Positions 16,382-25,802 of a stretch of 64,000 bases of DNA are shown here, piece after piece. The stretch's first letter is position 1; the number at the start of each line of letters is the position of its first letter. Origin of the DNA: Myroides phaeus (GTDB lineage Bacteria > Bacteroidota > Bacteroidia > Flavobacteriales > Flavobacteriaceae). The stretch covers positions 1 through 64,000 of the forward strand of contig NZ_FNDQ01000013.1 of assembly GCF_900099675.1 (NCBI RefSeq), written 5' to 3'. Below the pieces are notes generated by a model. It did not search any database. It saw nothing but the letters and a program-made list of their open reading frames with translations, and was not told the origin of the DNA. The translations under genes were made by a program, and so were the position numbers.

Positions 16382-17449
16382 CTATAAGGTGTTAACGTTG
16401 TTTAAGTCTTTAAAAGCTTCTTCTAAACGAGCGTTAAAAGTCAATTCTCCTTGTCTTACCCAAGCACGAGGATCGTAGTACTTTTTATTTGGTACATCTG
16501 CTCCTTCTGGGTTTCCTATTTGAGTTTTTAAATAGTCAATTTTTGATACCATATAGTCTCTTACACCTTCTGTATATGCAAACTGAAGGTCAGTGTCTAT
16601 ATTCATTTTTATTACACCATAAGAAATTGCTTCTCTAATTTCTTCTAATGTAGAACCTGATCCTCCGTGGAAAACAAAATCAACAGGGTTGTGTGCTAAA
16701 TTATATTTTTTAGCAACATACTCTTGAGAATTTTTTAAAATTACAGGAGTAAGTTTTACGTTTCCTGGTTTATAAACACCGTGAACGTTTCCAAAAGCAG
16801 CTGCAATTGTAAATCTATGACTTACTTTTGATAATTCTTCATAGGCATATGCTACTTCTTCTGGTTGAGTGTATAATCTTGAAGTATCAACATCACTATT
16901 GTCAACACCATCTTCTTCTCCTCCAGTAATTCCTAATTCGATTTCTAATGTCATACCAAGTTTTTCCATTCTTGCTAAGTACTTTTTAGAAATTTCAATA
17001 TTTTCTTCAATTGATTCTTCTGATAAATCAATCATATGTGAACTGAAAAGAGGTTTACCGAATTGTTTCATAAACTCTTCACCAGCATCTAATAATCCAT
17101 CAATCCAAGGTAGTAATTTTTTAGCACAGTGGTCTGTATGTAAAATTACAGGTACACCATAAGCTTCTGCTAAAGTATGAACGTGTTTAGCTCCTGCAAC
17201 AGCTCCAATAATAGCAGCTTTTTGGTTTTCATTTGAAAGACCTTTTCCAGCCATAAATGCAGCACCTCCATTAGAGAACTGAATTATTACAGGTGAATTT
17301 AATTTAGCTGCAGTTTCTAATACTCCATTAATAGTACTTGAACTTGTTACGTTTACCGCTGGTAACGCAAATCCTTTTTCTTTAGCGTATTTAAAAATCT
17401 CTTGCACTTGGTCTCCAAATGCAACCCCTGGTTTAATATTATGTGCCAT
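16382..17449 (-). CDS. fbaA: Class II fructose-bisphosphate aldolase
   Basis: This glycolytic and gluconeogenic enzyme splits fructose-1,6-bisphosphate into two triose phosphates using a divalent metal. The 355-residue protein is of the FbaA (class IIA) type: VILHTDHCAKK with D106 and H107, LEIELGITGGEEDGVDN, NVHGVYKPG, and FHGGSGS in the phosphate-binding region. It lies between tamL and accD on the same strand. A possible -7 element (TATTTTTG on the minus strand) is at 17472-17479. Confidence 0.96.
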   Translation of the reverse strand: MAHNIKPGVAFGDQVQEIFKYAKEKGFALPAVNVTSSSTINGVLETAAKLNSPVIIQFSNGGAAFMAGKGLSNENQKAAIIGAVAGAKHVHTLAEAYGVPVILHTDHCAKKLLPWIDGLLDAGEEFMKQFGKPLFSSHMIDLSEESIEENIEISKKYLARMEKLGMTLEIELGITGGEEDGVDNSDVDTSRLYTQPEEVAYAYEELSKVSHRFTIAAAFGNVHGVYKPGNVKLTPVILKNSQEYVAKKYNLAHNPVDFVFHGGSGSTLEEIREAISYGVIKMNIDTDLQFAYTEGVRDYMVSKIDYLKTQIGNPEGADVPNKKYYDPRAWVRQGELTFNARLEEAFKDLNNVNTL

Positions 17450-17494
17450 AGTCGTGTTGTTTTTTATTTTACAAAAATACTAATTATTATTTGA

Positions 17495-20062
17495 TTAGAA
17501 TGGATAATTAATTCCAACATTTAGAACTGATTCTTTTAGGCTAAACTCTTTAAACCACTTGCGATCTGATTCTATTGATGGATTGTATGTTTTAAATCCA
17601 AAGTCTAATCGAAATACAAAGAAACTAAAATCGTAGCGAATTCCAAATCCTGATGCTATTGCAAAATCTTTTAAAGATGATATTCCATTAAATGTATATT
17701 CTTCTTGTTCTACATCATCAAAAACGTTCCATACGTTTGATGCGTCTACAAATAGTGCTCCATACCATTTTCCGGCTACATTAAATCTATATTCTGTACT
17801 GAAAAATAGTTTCATATTAGCTTCATTGAAATCGTTTATTCCACCACTTCGTCCTGGTCCAAGTCTATAAGATTGCCATCCTCTATTGTCATTTGATCCT
17901 CCTGAAAAGTAACTACGTGTAAAAGGAATAGAGTTGGAGTTTCCGTAAGGAACAGCCAATCCTCCAAATAAACGCATTGCTATTACTTTTTTATGTCCTA
18001 AATCCCAATATTTAACAAAGTCAACTTCTGTTTTTACATATTGAGAGAATTCAACATCTAAGATTGTTTTTTTGCCTGTTGGTCCTTCTTTAGAGCTGGT
18101 ACTTTTCATTATAACGTCCATTAATCCACCGGCAGATTCTACTTTTGCTTTTAGTGTGTAGAAGTTGTTGTCAGTGATATTTGTACGTGTTGTATTCGTA
18201 AATGTAACGTTAGAGGCAATGATAAGGTTGTTTTCTGATAGACGAATTCTTCTTTCTTCAATACTTCTAATTTCTCTATAATCTTGTTGATTAATGTTTA
18301 GAGGATTGTCAGGACTTAATGCTTCATTAATAAAGTGATTTGCTCCTCCTTCAGAGATTGTAAGGTTGCCGTTTTGGTCAACGTAATCTGGATTAACATT
18401 TTCATATTCTTTAGAAATATCATTTAATCTTTTATACGATGATTTATATACACTAAAATAGTTTTGCGGATTGGTATTTCTTACATATTGTATATTGGCT
18501 AAGTCAACGCTGAAAGAGTTCTTTCTTGATGGATACCAACTATAATTAATAATACCATTAAAATTGTTTTTATCCAGCCCAATATTTCTTTGTTGTGAAT
18601 GACCAAAACTCATAGAAGTTGTAGGTAACATTGTTTTAGGTATTACTTTCTCCGTTTTAATAGGGAATAATAATCTTGGAAAAGTTAACTTAATGTCCCC
18701 TCCATATTCTGTTACATTGAAGAATACATTATTAGGATTGTTCATTTGTTTTGATGACCCTAATGCTCCTTTTAAATTAATCTCTAAAAGTTCTGCACCT
18801 CTAAATACGTTTCGAAATAAAAGTCCAATACTACCTCCAATACCAAAGTCTTGTATGTTTGAGTGTGTAATATCTAACGAAGGGTTAAACGTCATCTTTT
18901 TTCTTGACGTCAAATAGATGTTACTAATTAAAGATTGTCCTGTAGAGTCTCTTTGGTCTTCAATGTATTCAATTACAGGATAATTAAACGTACGCAAGTT
19001 ACTAATCGAACGAGAAGTAAGCATACGTCTTTGGTCACTAAAAGTACTCCCTTTTGTGATAAATATAGCGTCTGTTAAGGCTTTTGGTTTGTATTGTAGT
19101 TTATTTGAACTATAAATATTAAAATTGTTATAGTGAACACTGTCTAATACATATTCTTTGTTTTTAGAGCTATTGTCAGTATAAATATTGACATCACTTA
19201 TTTTATAAATATTAAAAGGTACTTGAATAAGTGTATCTCCCGATTTTACTGTTCTCGGGTCAATAATCATTTCAATATTTGCTTTGTTTTTTTTCTGTAA
19301 AATAGTATCTACTTCATAGCGAATATTTAGTTCTTGAAAGTGATAAGCACCATTATCTCTAAATTCAGCTGTAACTCTTTTGCGTTCATCTTCAAAGTTT
19401 TGAACGTCAAAAACTGTATTCGTTTTAATCTTACTTTTTGCTTTCGATTTTTCGTAAATATCCTCTAATGGCTGTGAAGTAATGTTTGTACTGATACTAT
19501 CAATGTAATAGGGTAATCCAGTATTAATAGTATATGTGTTTTTTACTTTTTTTACGCCTACACTATCAACCTTATTAACTACCGTACGGTCAAAGTATCC
19601 TTTGTTAAAGTAGTAATTCGACAAACGAGCTATAGATTTAGCAGTTTTTAAAGAATCAATTAAGACAGGAGCTTCTCCCGTTTTGATCAAGAAGTTGTTT
19701 ATACCAGAGATTACAAATGATTCGCCCAGTCTATTCACTTGTTTTTTTGACAAGATAGCTTCTAATGTTTTATTTGTTCCTGGATGTTCTTTTAGCCACT
19801 GATGATACAATGAATCAGCATTTGGTTTTGCAAGATTGTACAAGGCTAATCTCAATCTGAAATTAGTCATTGGCAAAGAACTATTAGGGTGTTGATATAA
19901 TTGATTGATTATATCTTCTTTTGTTGTTTTTTTACCATTTTCAATAATGATATTATCCATTAACAAAGCTTTGTTCTCAGGAACGCGCTTCGTGATTGAG
20001 CAAGAAAAAAAACTTATGCTCATTAATAGAATTAGTAGTATTTTTGGGAAATATTTGCTCAA
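17495..20062 (-). CDS. tamL: TamL, lipoprotein form of TamA/BamA-type outer-membrane assembly protein
   Basis: The 855-residue protein starts with a lipoprotein signal ending in SFFSC (Cys21). POTRA-like repeats follow to about residue 400, then a C-terminal Omp85 barrel with the FSGGSNDNRGWQSYRLGPG element and an end strand NVGINYPF. Omp85 proteins insert beta-barrels or move lipids. A lipidated N terminus is the mark of TamL in Bacteroidota. Its usual partner TamB is not in this window. The gene is divergent from the RNA methyltransferase gene. Confidence 0.88.
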   Translation of the reverse strand: MSKYFPKILLILLMSISFFSCSITKRVPENKALLMDNIIIENGKKTTKEDIINQLYQHPNSSLPMTNFRLRLALYNLAKPNADSLYHQWLKEHPGTNKTLEAILSKKQVNRLGESFVISGINNFLIKTGEAPVLIDSLKTAKSIARLSNYYFNKGYFDRTVVNKVDSVGVKKVKNTYTINTGLPYYIDSISTNITSQPLEDIYEKSKAKSKIKTNTVFDVQNFEDERKRVTAEFRDNGAYHFQELNIRYEVDTILQKKNKANIEMIIDPRTVKSGDTLIQVPFNIYKISDVNIYTDNSSKNKEYVLDSVHYNNFNIYSSNKLQYKPKALTDAIFITKGSTFSDQRRMLTSRSISNLRTFNYPVIEYIEDQRDSTGQSLISNIYLTSRKKMTFNPSLDITHSNIQDFGIGGSIGLLFRNVFRGAELLEINLKGALGSSKQMNNPNNVFFNVTEYGGDIKLTFPRLLFPIKTEKVIPKTMLPTTSMSFGHSQQRNIGLDKNNFNGIINYSWYPSRKNSFSVDLANIQYVRNTNPQNYFSVYKSSYKRLNDISKEYENVNPDYVDQNGNLTISEGGANHFINEALSPDNPLNINQQDYREIRSIEERRIRLSENNLIIASNVTFTNTTRTNITDNNFYTLKAKVESAGGLMDVIMKSTSSKEGPTGKKTILDVEFSQYVKTEVDFVKYWDLGHKKVIAMRLFGGLAVPYGNSNSIPFTRSYFSGGSNDNRGWQSYRLGPGRSGGINDFNEANMKLFFSTEYRFNVAGKWYGALFVDASNVWNVFDDVEQEEYTFNGISSLKDFAIASGFGIRYDFSFFVFRLDFGFKTYNPSIESDRKWFKEFSLKESVLNVGINYPF

Positions 20063-20101
20063 AGTAGTAATGTCAATTATCAGTCAAAAATACATTTTTT
20101 T

Positions 20102-20836
20102 ATGGTTACGAAAAACCAAATCAAATTAATTAAGAGTTTACATCAGAAAAAATATAGAAAAGAACATCAACTTTTTATTGCTGAAGGGGTTAAAGTTATA
20201 GGTGAATTACTGAAATCATCTTTAGTTCTTGAACACATTTATTGCACAGAGGCATTAAACTTTGAGGTTTCTTCATCAATGGTTTCTCTTGTGAGTAAAG
20301 ATGATATGAAAAAGATGTCTGCTTTAACAACTAACTCTAATTGTTTGGCTGTGTTTCATTGTGCTAAAGAAGAAGAAGTTGATTACAATGATATTGTAGT
20401 AGCTCTTGACAATATACGAGACCCTGGAAACTTAGGTACTATTATTCGCCTATGTGATTGGTTTGGTATTCGCCATATTATTTGTACAAGTGAAACAGTT
20501 GATGTTTATAACCCAAAGGTAGTACAAGCAACAATGGGGTCTATGGTCAGAGTAAATTTAGTTTACGGCGATTTAGAGCAGATGATTAAAAATGCAGCAG
20601 ATGTTCCTGTTTACGGAACATTTATGGATGGAGACAGTATTTATAAACAAGAGTTTGTAAATAAAGGAATAATCGTAATGGGAAATGAAGCTAATGGAAT
20701 TTCTAAAACAATCGAATCATTAGTAACACAAAAAATAGCCATTCCTCGCTTTGGTTCATTGCAACAAACCGAAAGTTTAAATGTTGCAATGGCAGCGTCT
20801 ATTGTTATAAATGAGTTTCGTAGAATTAACTTCTAA
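20102..20836 (+). CDS. SpoU/TrmH-family RNA 2'-O-methyltransferase
   Basis: The 244-residue protein has a small N-terminal substrate-binding domain (about 1-95) and a SPOUT domain with all three motifs: LDNIRDPGNLGTIIRLCDWF, IVMGNEANGIS and SLNVAMAASIVINEF. Such enzymes methylate ribose in tRNA or 23S rRNA using S-adenosylmethionine; the target cannot be told from sequence. The start lies 39 bases from the divergent tamL start. The end overlaps the convergent porT gene by four bases. Confidence 0.92.
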   Translation: MVTKNQIKLIKSLHQKKYRKEHQLFIAEGVKVIGELLKSSLVLEHIYCTEALNFEVSSSMVSLVSKDDMKKMSALTTNSNCLAVFHCAKEEEVDYNDIVVALDNIRDPGNLGTIIRLCDWFGIRHIICTSETVDVYNPKVVQATMGSMVRVNLVYGDLEQMIKNAADVPVYGTFMDGDSIYKQEFVNKGIIVMGNEANGISKTIESLVTQKIAIPRFGSLQQTESLNVAMAASIVINEFRRINF

Positions 20837-21630
20837 TGGAAGGTAAAGTTTACGAATAATCCTCTTGTTTTCATAGAGGTAATATCTCCAGTCCAAGGGC
20901 TGTTTTTATTATCTCTTTTTAATTCATCACCAATTCCAAATACTCCGCGAATAGAAGGAGAAAATTTAAAGTACTCAAAGTAAATATCTATACCAACTCC
21001 TAATTCATAATTAGCAGTCCAGTTTTTCATTCTCCAAACACCTTCAAAGTTATCAGAGTCTACTTTATGATTACTACTCAGGTTTAAATCTAAAGAAGCA
21101 CCTCCCAGTACATAAGGTTTGATATTTCCAATTCGCTTAGAAGAGAACTTCAAAAGTAATGGAAAGTGAATATAGGTTGAACTTACACTTTTTACAGAAG
21201 TATTGTTCAATTCATTTGTAGAAGGGTTTGCGATACCTTGTGAATGAAAATACTCATTGATAATTGCAGAAGGGTATCTTAATTCTCTTTTGGTATAATA
21301 TAGACCTGGTTCAAAACGCAAGTCTATATATTCCATAATTCTTAAGTTACCAACCAACCCAACATTAAATCCAATGTTAGATGTTACCTGAATTTCTGTA
21401 TAATCACTCGGTGTACCTTGTTTTTCTTCATATTCTTGAAGCTTGTCATAAAAGTTTTTGTCGTAATCAAACTTAAAGTCATAAGAATTAAATCCTAAGT
21501 AATACCCCCAGTGAACACGTTGTTTGTCCCAATCAGGTTTATTGATAATAGGATTTCTTCCAAAGACCCATTGCCCAAAAGAGTTTGAGCTTGTAAGTAA
21601 GACAATGATTATGACAAGTAGTTTTTTCAT
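20833..21630 (-). CDS. porT: PorT-family outer-membrane protein (type IX secretion)
   Basis: From ATG at 21630 the 265-residue protein starts with a signal peptide (MKKLLVIIIVLLTSSNSFGQ) and continues as an eight-stranded-like barrel. The KPDWDKQRVHWGYYLGFNSY start and the RGLFVNFTFH end are typical of PorT. PorT is required for the type IX secretion system, which exports surface and gliding proteins in Bacteroidota. An ATG ten codons upstream lies inside ubiE; the chosen one starts just after the ubiE stop, so the genes are coupled. Confidence 0.85.
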   Translation of the reverse strand: MKKLLVIIIVLLTSSNSFGQWVFGRNPIINKPDWDKQRVHWGYYLGFNSYDFKFDYDKNFYDKLQEYEEKQGTPSDYTEIQVTSNIGFNVGLVGNLRIMEYIDLRFEPGLYYTKRELRYPSAIINEYFHSQGIANPSTNELNNTSVKSVSSTYIHFPLLLKFSSKRIGNIKPYVLGGASLDLNLSSNHKVDSDNFEGVWRMKNWTANYELGVGIDIYFEYFKFSPSIRGVFGIGDELKRDNKNSPWTGDITSMKTRGLFVNFTFH

Positions 21631-21631
21631 A

Positions 21632-22360
21632 TTATTTCGAAGATGAATAAATAGTAGCAATACCCATAGTTTGCGGACGATGCTTTACATCTTTAAACCC
21701 AACTTTTCTTAAAATATTGTTTAATTCTTCTCCAAAAGGGAAGTTTTTAGCAGAGTCAGATAAATATTTATATGCTTTTTGATCTTTAGAAAACAATTTA
21801 CCCATAAAAGGCATAATGTTTTGAGTATAGAAGAAGTACCCTTGTCTAAAAGGAAACTTAGTAGGTACAGATGTTTCAAGAATTACAAAAATTCCACCTG
21901 GCTTTAATACTCTTAATATTTCAGAAAGTCCTTTTTCAAGGTCTTCAAAGTTTCTAATTCCAAAACCAACAGTAATAGCGTCAAAAGAATTGTCTGCAAA
22001 AGGTAAGTTTTCTGAATCACCTTGAATCATTTCAATTCTATTTTGAAGATCTAAAGCTTTGATTTTTTGTTTACCAACCTCAAGCATTCCTGCAGATAAG
22101 TCAAGACCTGTAATTTTAGTAGCTTTCGATTTTGACAACAAAATAGCTAAATCACCAGTTCCTGTAGCAATATCTAAGATTGATTCTGGATTTGTATCAG
22201 AAACCAATTTTAATACTTTTTTTCTCCATCCTTGATCAGTTCCTAAAGAAATCATACGATTTAAATTATCGTAATTTCCAGAAATTGTATCAAACATTTG
22301 TTCTACTTGCTGTTTTTTACCAAGTTCAGATTCTTCGTATGGAGTTATATTCTTTGACAT
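21632..22360 (-). CDS. menG: Demethylmenaquinone methyltransferase
   Basis: This SAM-dependent enzyme (UbiE/MenG family) makes the final C-methylation in menaquinone synthesis. The 242-residue protein has SAM-binding motif ILDIATGTGDLAI, the family signatures LDLSAGML and GFGIRNFEDLEKGL, and RVLKPGGIFVILE. As Bacteroidota generally use menaquinone only, menG is a better name than ubiE. A possible -7 element (TATATTTG, minus strand) is at 22378-22385. Confidence 0.93.
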   Translation of the reverse strand: MSKNITPYEESELGKKQQVEQMFDTISGNYDNLNRMISLGTDQGWRKKVLKLVSDTNPESILDIATGTGDLAILLSKSKATKITGLDLSAGMLEVGKQKIKALDLQNRIEMIQGDSENLPFADNSFDAITVGFGIRNFEDLEKGLSEILRVLKPGGIFVILETSVPTKFPFRQGYFFYTQNIMPFMGKLFSKDQKAYKYLSDSAKNFPFGEELNNILRKVGFKDVKHRPQTMGIATIYSSSK

Positions 22361-22457
22361 TGTAAATAAATTTTGAGCAAATATAATTATTTAAAGCCAA
22401 ATTGTAAGTTTCATCACTCGTATAATTGACCCTTAGATTGTTTTCTTAATAGAAATA

Positions 22458-22488
22458 AAAAAACCTAAGCATTCTTTGCTTAGGTTTT
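22458..22488 (-). terminator. Terminator of the acetyltransferase gene
   Basis: Stem AAAACCTAAGCA (22460-22471), TGCTTAGGTTTT (22477-22488), with an A-run on the left that reads as U on the minus strand. Confidence 0.85.
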
Positions 22489-22505
22489 GTCTATAAAATA
22501 TTTTT

Positions 22506-23066
22506 TTAGATGTACATATGGTAGTAATCTCCACCTACAAATTCAAGTTCTTTCCCTTGTTTAAACCCTAAACGAGTATAAAGTTTCATTGCATTTGGGT
22601 TTTCTAAATCAACGATTAAACCTACTTGTTTAAAACCTTTTTCTTTCGCAAAAGTAACAGCGTGATTTAATAAATGACTTCCAACACCTTTTCCTTGTAC
22701 GATAGGAGAAACAGCAACAGTATCCAAGTAAAACTCATTTCCCTCTGTTTCTGCTTCTGGAATTAAATCATTTTGATATTGTGCTTTCATTAATTCTAAG
22801 ACCGGCTCTCTAAGTTTTTCAAAGTCATCTCCATTATATCCTGTTACAGATCCTACAACATTGTCTTCTTCATCTACAGCTACAAAAGTATTTTCATAAC
22901 TATACAGATTGTTTGGCTTTCTAAAAAGAATAGTCAAGAAGTTAATTGCTTCTTCAACGTCTTGTTTTTGAATAAAACTAAAAACAATATCTTCCATTGC
23001 TTGTAGCATTAACTCAGGAACAACGTCATAATCTTCTTTTTTCGCTGGTCTAATAGTAAACTGCAT
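22506..23066 (-). CDS. GNAT-family N-acetyltransferase
   Basis: The 186-residue protein carries an acetyl-CoA-binding GNAT core in its second half: LDTVAVSPIVQGKGVGSHLL (motif A with the QGKGVG loop) and ENPNAMKLYTRLGFKQGKEL (motif B). The acceptor substrate is unknown. It is a single-gene unit with a possible -7 element (TACCTTTG, minus strand) at 23092-23099 and its own terminator. Confidence 0.88.
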   Translation of the reverse strand: MQFTIRPAKKEDYDVVPELMLQAMEDIVFSFIQKQDVEEAINFLTILFRKPNNLYSYENTFVAVDEEDNVVGSVTGYNGDDFEKLREPVLELMKAQYQNDLIPEAETEGNEFYLDTVAVSPIVQGKGVGSHLLNHAVTFAKEKGFKQVGLIVDLENPNAMKLYTRLGFKQGKELEFVGGDYYHMYI

Positions 23067-23099
23067 TTTTTTATACTTTAAAATTGAAATGCAAAGGTA

Positions 23100-24587
23100 C
23101 TAAAGTGTTTTTTCACTTGCGAGTCTATCCTTATCTTTCTCCTCTCTTTCTTTTTCTTTTACAACTCTATACCAAATCTCACTTACATTTTTAATATTGA
23201 CATTAGCAGGATTAAAAACGGGGTCTTTTCCTGCTTTGCGTTGTTTGATATAATCATCTAAAGCAACCATTGCTGGTTTGTAAAGTAAGAGAATTGCAAT
23301 AATGTTAATCCAAGCCATTGCACCTACACCTATATCTCCAATTGCCCAAGCCGTACTCGGTTCATTAATAGAAGCAAAAAAGACAGATGCTAAAATAATA
23401 GTACGCATAATCCATCTTAAGATGATATTTCTTTTTTTACTTAAATATTCAAAGTTTGATTCCGCAATAAACAAGTATGACATTGTAGTTGTAAATGCGA
23501 AAAACGTTAAAGCAATTGCGATAAATTGACTTGCAAATACTGGAAATTGTGTTGCTACTGCTTTTACAGTGTATGCTGCTCCTGGTTCAATTCCAGGGAT
23601 GTTTTCTACAATATAATTTCCAACACCATCAACAACATTGTATTGATTTGTAAAAAGAATCATTAAAGCAGTCGCAGTACAAACAAATAACGTGTCTATA
23701 TACACAGAAAAGGCTTGTACTAATCCTTGTTTTACTGGGTGTGATGTTTCTGATGCAGCAGCAGCGTGTGGTGCAGTTCCTTGTCCTGCTTCATTGGAAT
23801 AAATTCCTCTTTTTACTCCCCAAGCAATTGCTGCTCCGAATATACCACTAAACGCCGCCTCCATATTGAAAGCTGATCTAAATATTAGTCCAAAAACTGA
23901 TGGTATTTCTTGATAGTTTAGGGCTATAATTATAAGTGCCATTATGATATAAGCTGCTGCCATAAAAGGAACAACAACTTGTGAGATACGGCCAATATTC
24001 TTTGCTCCCCCAAATACCGCAAGTCCAAGAAATAAACAAATAAGTAAACCAGTTATCCATTGAGGTACTCCAAAAGCACTATTGATGCTAATCGAAATAC
24101 TATTACTCTGAATACTTGGTAAAAAAAGAGAACAGCTTATTATTGTTATAATCGAAAATACTAAGGCGAATGTTTTATTATTCATACCACTTTGGATATA
24201 AAAAGCAGGTCCACCACAATATTGTCCATTTTTTTCCACTTTGTAAATCTGAGCTAACGTCGATTCTACAAATGCAGAGGCACTTCCTAAGAAAGCAATC
24301 ATCCACATCCAAAATATTGCACCCGGACCTCCTGCAGCAATTGCAGTAGCTACCCCTACAATATTACCAACGCCAACACGTCCCGCAATTGCAATACTAA
24401 AAGCTTGAAATGGACTAATCCCTTTTTCAGAGGATCCTTCTGTAAAAAGTAGCTTGATCATATGTCTGAAAAAGCGTACTTGCACAAACTTTGTTCGTAT
24501 TGAGAAAAATAACCCTGCACAGAGGCAAAGGGCAATAAAAACGTCTGACCAAATAATATCATTGGCGACTTGAATTGCGTGTTCCAT
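23100..24587 (-). CDS. Sodium:alanine symporter (AGCS family)
   Basis: The 495-residue protein has about ten to eleven membrane segments and the AGCS signature GRVGVGNIVGVATAIAAGGP near residue 70, plus RGIYSNEAGQGTAPHAAA, which contributes to Na+ and substrate binding. It imports alanine or glycine with sodium. The C-terminal tail (EKEREEKDKDRLASEKTL) is highly charged and cytoplasmic. The precise amino acid is not determined by sequence. Confidence 0.93.
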   Translation of the reverse strand: MEHAIQVANDIIWSDVFIALCLCAGLFFSIRTKFVQVRFFRHMIKLLFTEGSSEKGISPFQAFSIAIAGRVGVGNIVGVATAIAAGGPGAIFWMWMIAFLGSASAFVESTLAQIYKVEKNGQYCGGPAFYIQSGMNNKTFALVFSIITIISCSLFLPSIQSNSISISINSAFGVPQWITGLLICLFLGLAVFGGAKNIGRISQVVVPFMAAAYIIMALIIIALNYQEIPSVFGLIFRSAFNMEAAFSGIFGAAIAWGVKRGIYSNEAGQGTAPHAAAASETSHPVKQGLVQAFSVYIDTLFVCTATALMILFTNQYNVVDGVGNYIVENIPGIEPGAAYTVKAVATQFPVFASQFIAIALTFFAFTTTMSYLFIAESNFEYLSKKRNIILRWIMRTIILASVFFASINEPSTAWAIGDIGVGAMAWINIIAILLLYKPAMVALDDYIKQRKAGKDPVFNPANVNIKNVSEIWYRVVKEKEREEKDKDRLASEKTL

Positions 24588-25149
24588 AGTTAGTTGTTTG
24601 TTGTTGGTTAAAAAGTAAGAATATTTTAACTAATGACAAAGTTTATTTTTTTGTTTTTGTAGATTTAAAAGGATTATAAATAAAGAAAATTAATTTTATA
24701 GAGTGAAGTGTTACACTTATTGTAAAGTATTTTGGAGTTGTTTTAAAAAGAATTATAAAGTAAAATAATTTTAAGAAATAAACTATTACTAATCTATTTA
24801 GTTGGTTTACTTTGTTGATAAACAGTGATTTATAGTTGTTTTCTCTAATTGTAATTAGCAAGGGGATTTCAAGGTGTTTTGAGAATATGTATATGCTTAT
24901 AGCAGAGGGGAAAGTTAATAGTATAGAGTAATAGGATAATTATCTGTGAAATAGTGATTAAATGAGTTTTACACCTTAAAGAGAAGTGTAATAAGTATGA
25001 AATAACATCTGTTTTACAATGACTATAAGTCAAAAAACGTCAAATGTGGTTTGTTTGTAGCTATTAAAAGCACAATAAATTTTCTTTTTTTGTTGACGAA
25101 AACAGCAATTAGATAGGGGAGTAAAAAACATTTTTGAGGTAGGTAGAAT
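24588..25149. other. AT-rich intergenic stretch, nothing recognised
   Basis: About 560 bases between the symporter start and the pyrophosphatase terminator. A hydrophobic 72-codon open frame on the minus strand (24643-24861) has a composition explained by AT-richness, so I do not call it. No RNA structure or repeat stands out. Confidence 0.5.
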
Positions 25150-25151
25150 AA

Positions 25152-25183
25152 AAAAAGGTATCTAAATAAATAGATACCTTTTG
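25152..25183 (-). terminator. Terminator of ppa
   Basis: Stem AAAAGGTATCTA (25153-25164), loop AATAAA, TAGATACCTTTT (25171-25182), just past the ppa stop. Confidence 0.85.
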
Positions 25184-25189
25184 TGTTTA

Positions 25190-25717
25190 TTAGAAACGGA
25201 TACTGAATAATCCTTCTTCTTTATTTTCGATGTTATCAAAACGCTCTTTACATTCTTTGATCATTTTGATAGCAGCAGCTTTGTCTCCAAAACCGTTAGT
25301 TGAAACTTTTTTATTTTCTAAGTCTTTGTAAACTTGGAAGAAGTGTTCAACCTCTTTTTTGAAATGTTCGTTAACGTCGTTGATGTCGTTTAACTTATTC
25401 ATAATTGGGTCAGATACTGGAACACAAAGAATTTTTTCATCATCTCCTTTATCATCAGCCATGTAGAAAATACCTACAGGTTTAACCTCTACTACCAATC
25501 CTGGAACAGAAGGCTCAGTAAACATTACTAATACGTCTAATGGATCTCCGTCTAAAGCTAAAGTTTCTGGAATAAATCCGTAATCAGCTGGATATCTCAT
25601 GTTTGAATATAAAAGACGGTCAAAACGTAATCTTTTTAAGTCAAAATCATACTCGTATTTGTTTCTGCTTCCTGCTGGAATTTCAACAAAAGCGTCGAAA
25701 GTTTCAAATGTATTCAT
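25190..25717 (-). CDS. ppa: Inorganic pyrophosphatase, family I
   Basis: It hydrolyses pyrophosphate released by biosynthetic reactions. The 175-residue protein has the family I metal-binding signature DGDPLDVLV, the N-terminal EIPAGSRNKYEYD, RYPADYGFIPET, and the acidic DDKGDDEKILCVP segment. Length is that of prokaryotic family I enzymes. It is a single-gene unit with a clear promoter and terminator. Confidence 0.97.
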   Translation of the reverse strand: MNTFETFDAFVEIPAGSRNKYEYDFDLKRLRFDRLLYSNMRYPADYGFIPETLALDGDPLDVLVMFTEPSVPGLVVEVKPVGIFYMADDKGDDEKILCVPVSDPIMNKLNDINDVNEHFKKEVEHFFQVYKDLENKKVSTNGFGDKAAAIKMIKECKERFDNIENKEEGLFSIRF

Positions 25718-25756
25718 ATCTATTTATTTTAAATCTTAATTCTAAATAATTGGGTG

Positions 25757-25787
25757 CAAAAATACTGTAATTACTTGTTTATAACAA
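25757..25787 (-). promoter_or_regulatory. Promoter of ppa
   Basis: On the minus strand: TTG (25787-25785), a 20-base spacer and TATTTTTG (25764-25757), 40 bases before the ppa start. Confidence 0.6.
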
Positions 25788-25802
25788 GCTTTCCCCAAAT
25801 AA

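Noticed and set aside
24643..24861. 72-codon hydrophobic open frame on the minus strand in the symporter-ppa gap
   Set aside because: Composition is explained by AT-rich DNA; there is no promoter, coupling or recognisable motif.
24588..25149. Search for a structured RNA (6S, SRP, tmRNA, RNase P) in the long gaps
   Set aside because: None of the conserved cores of these RNAs was recognised here or in 29341-30244.
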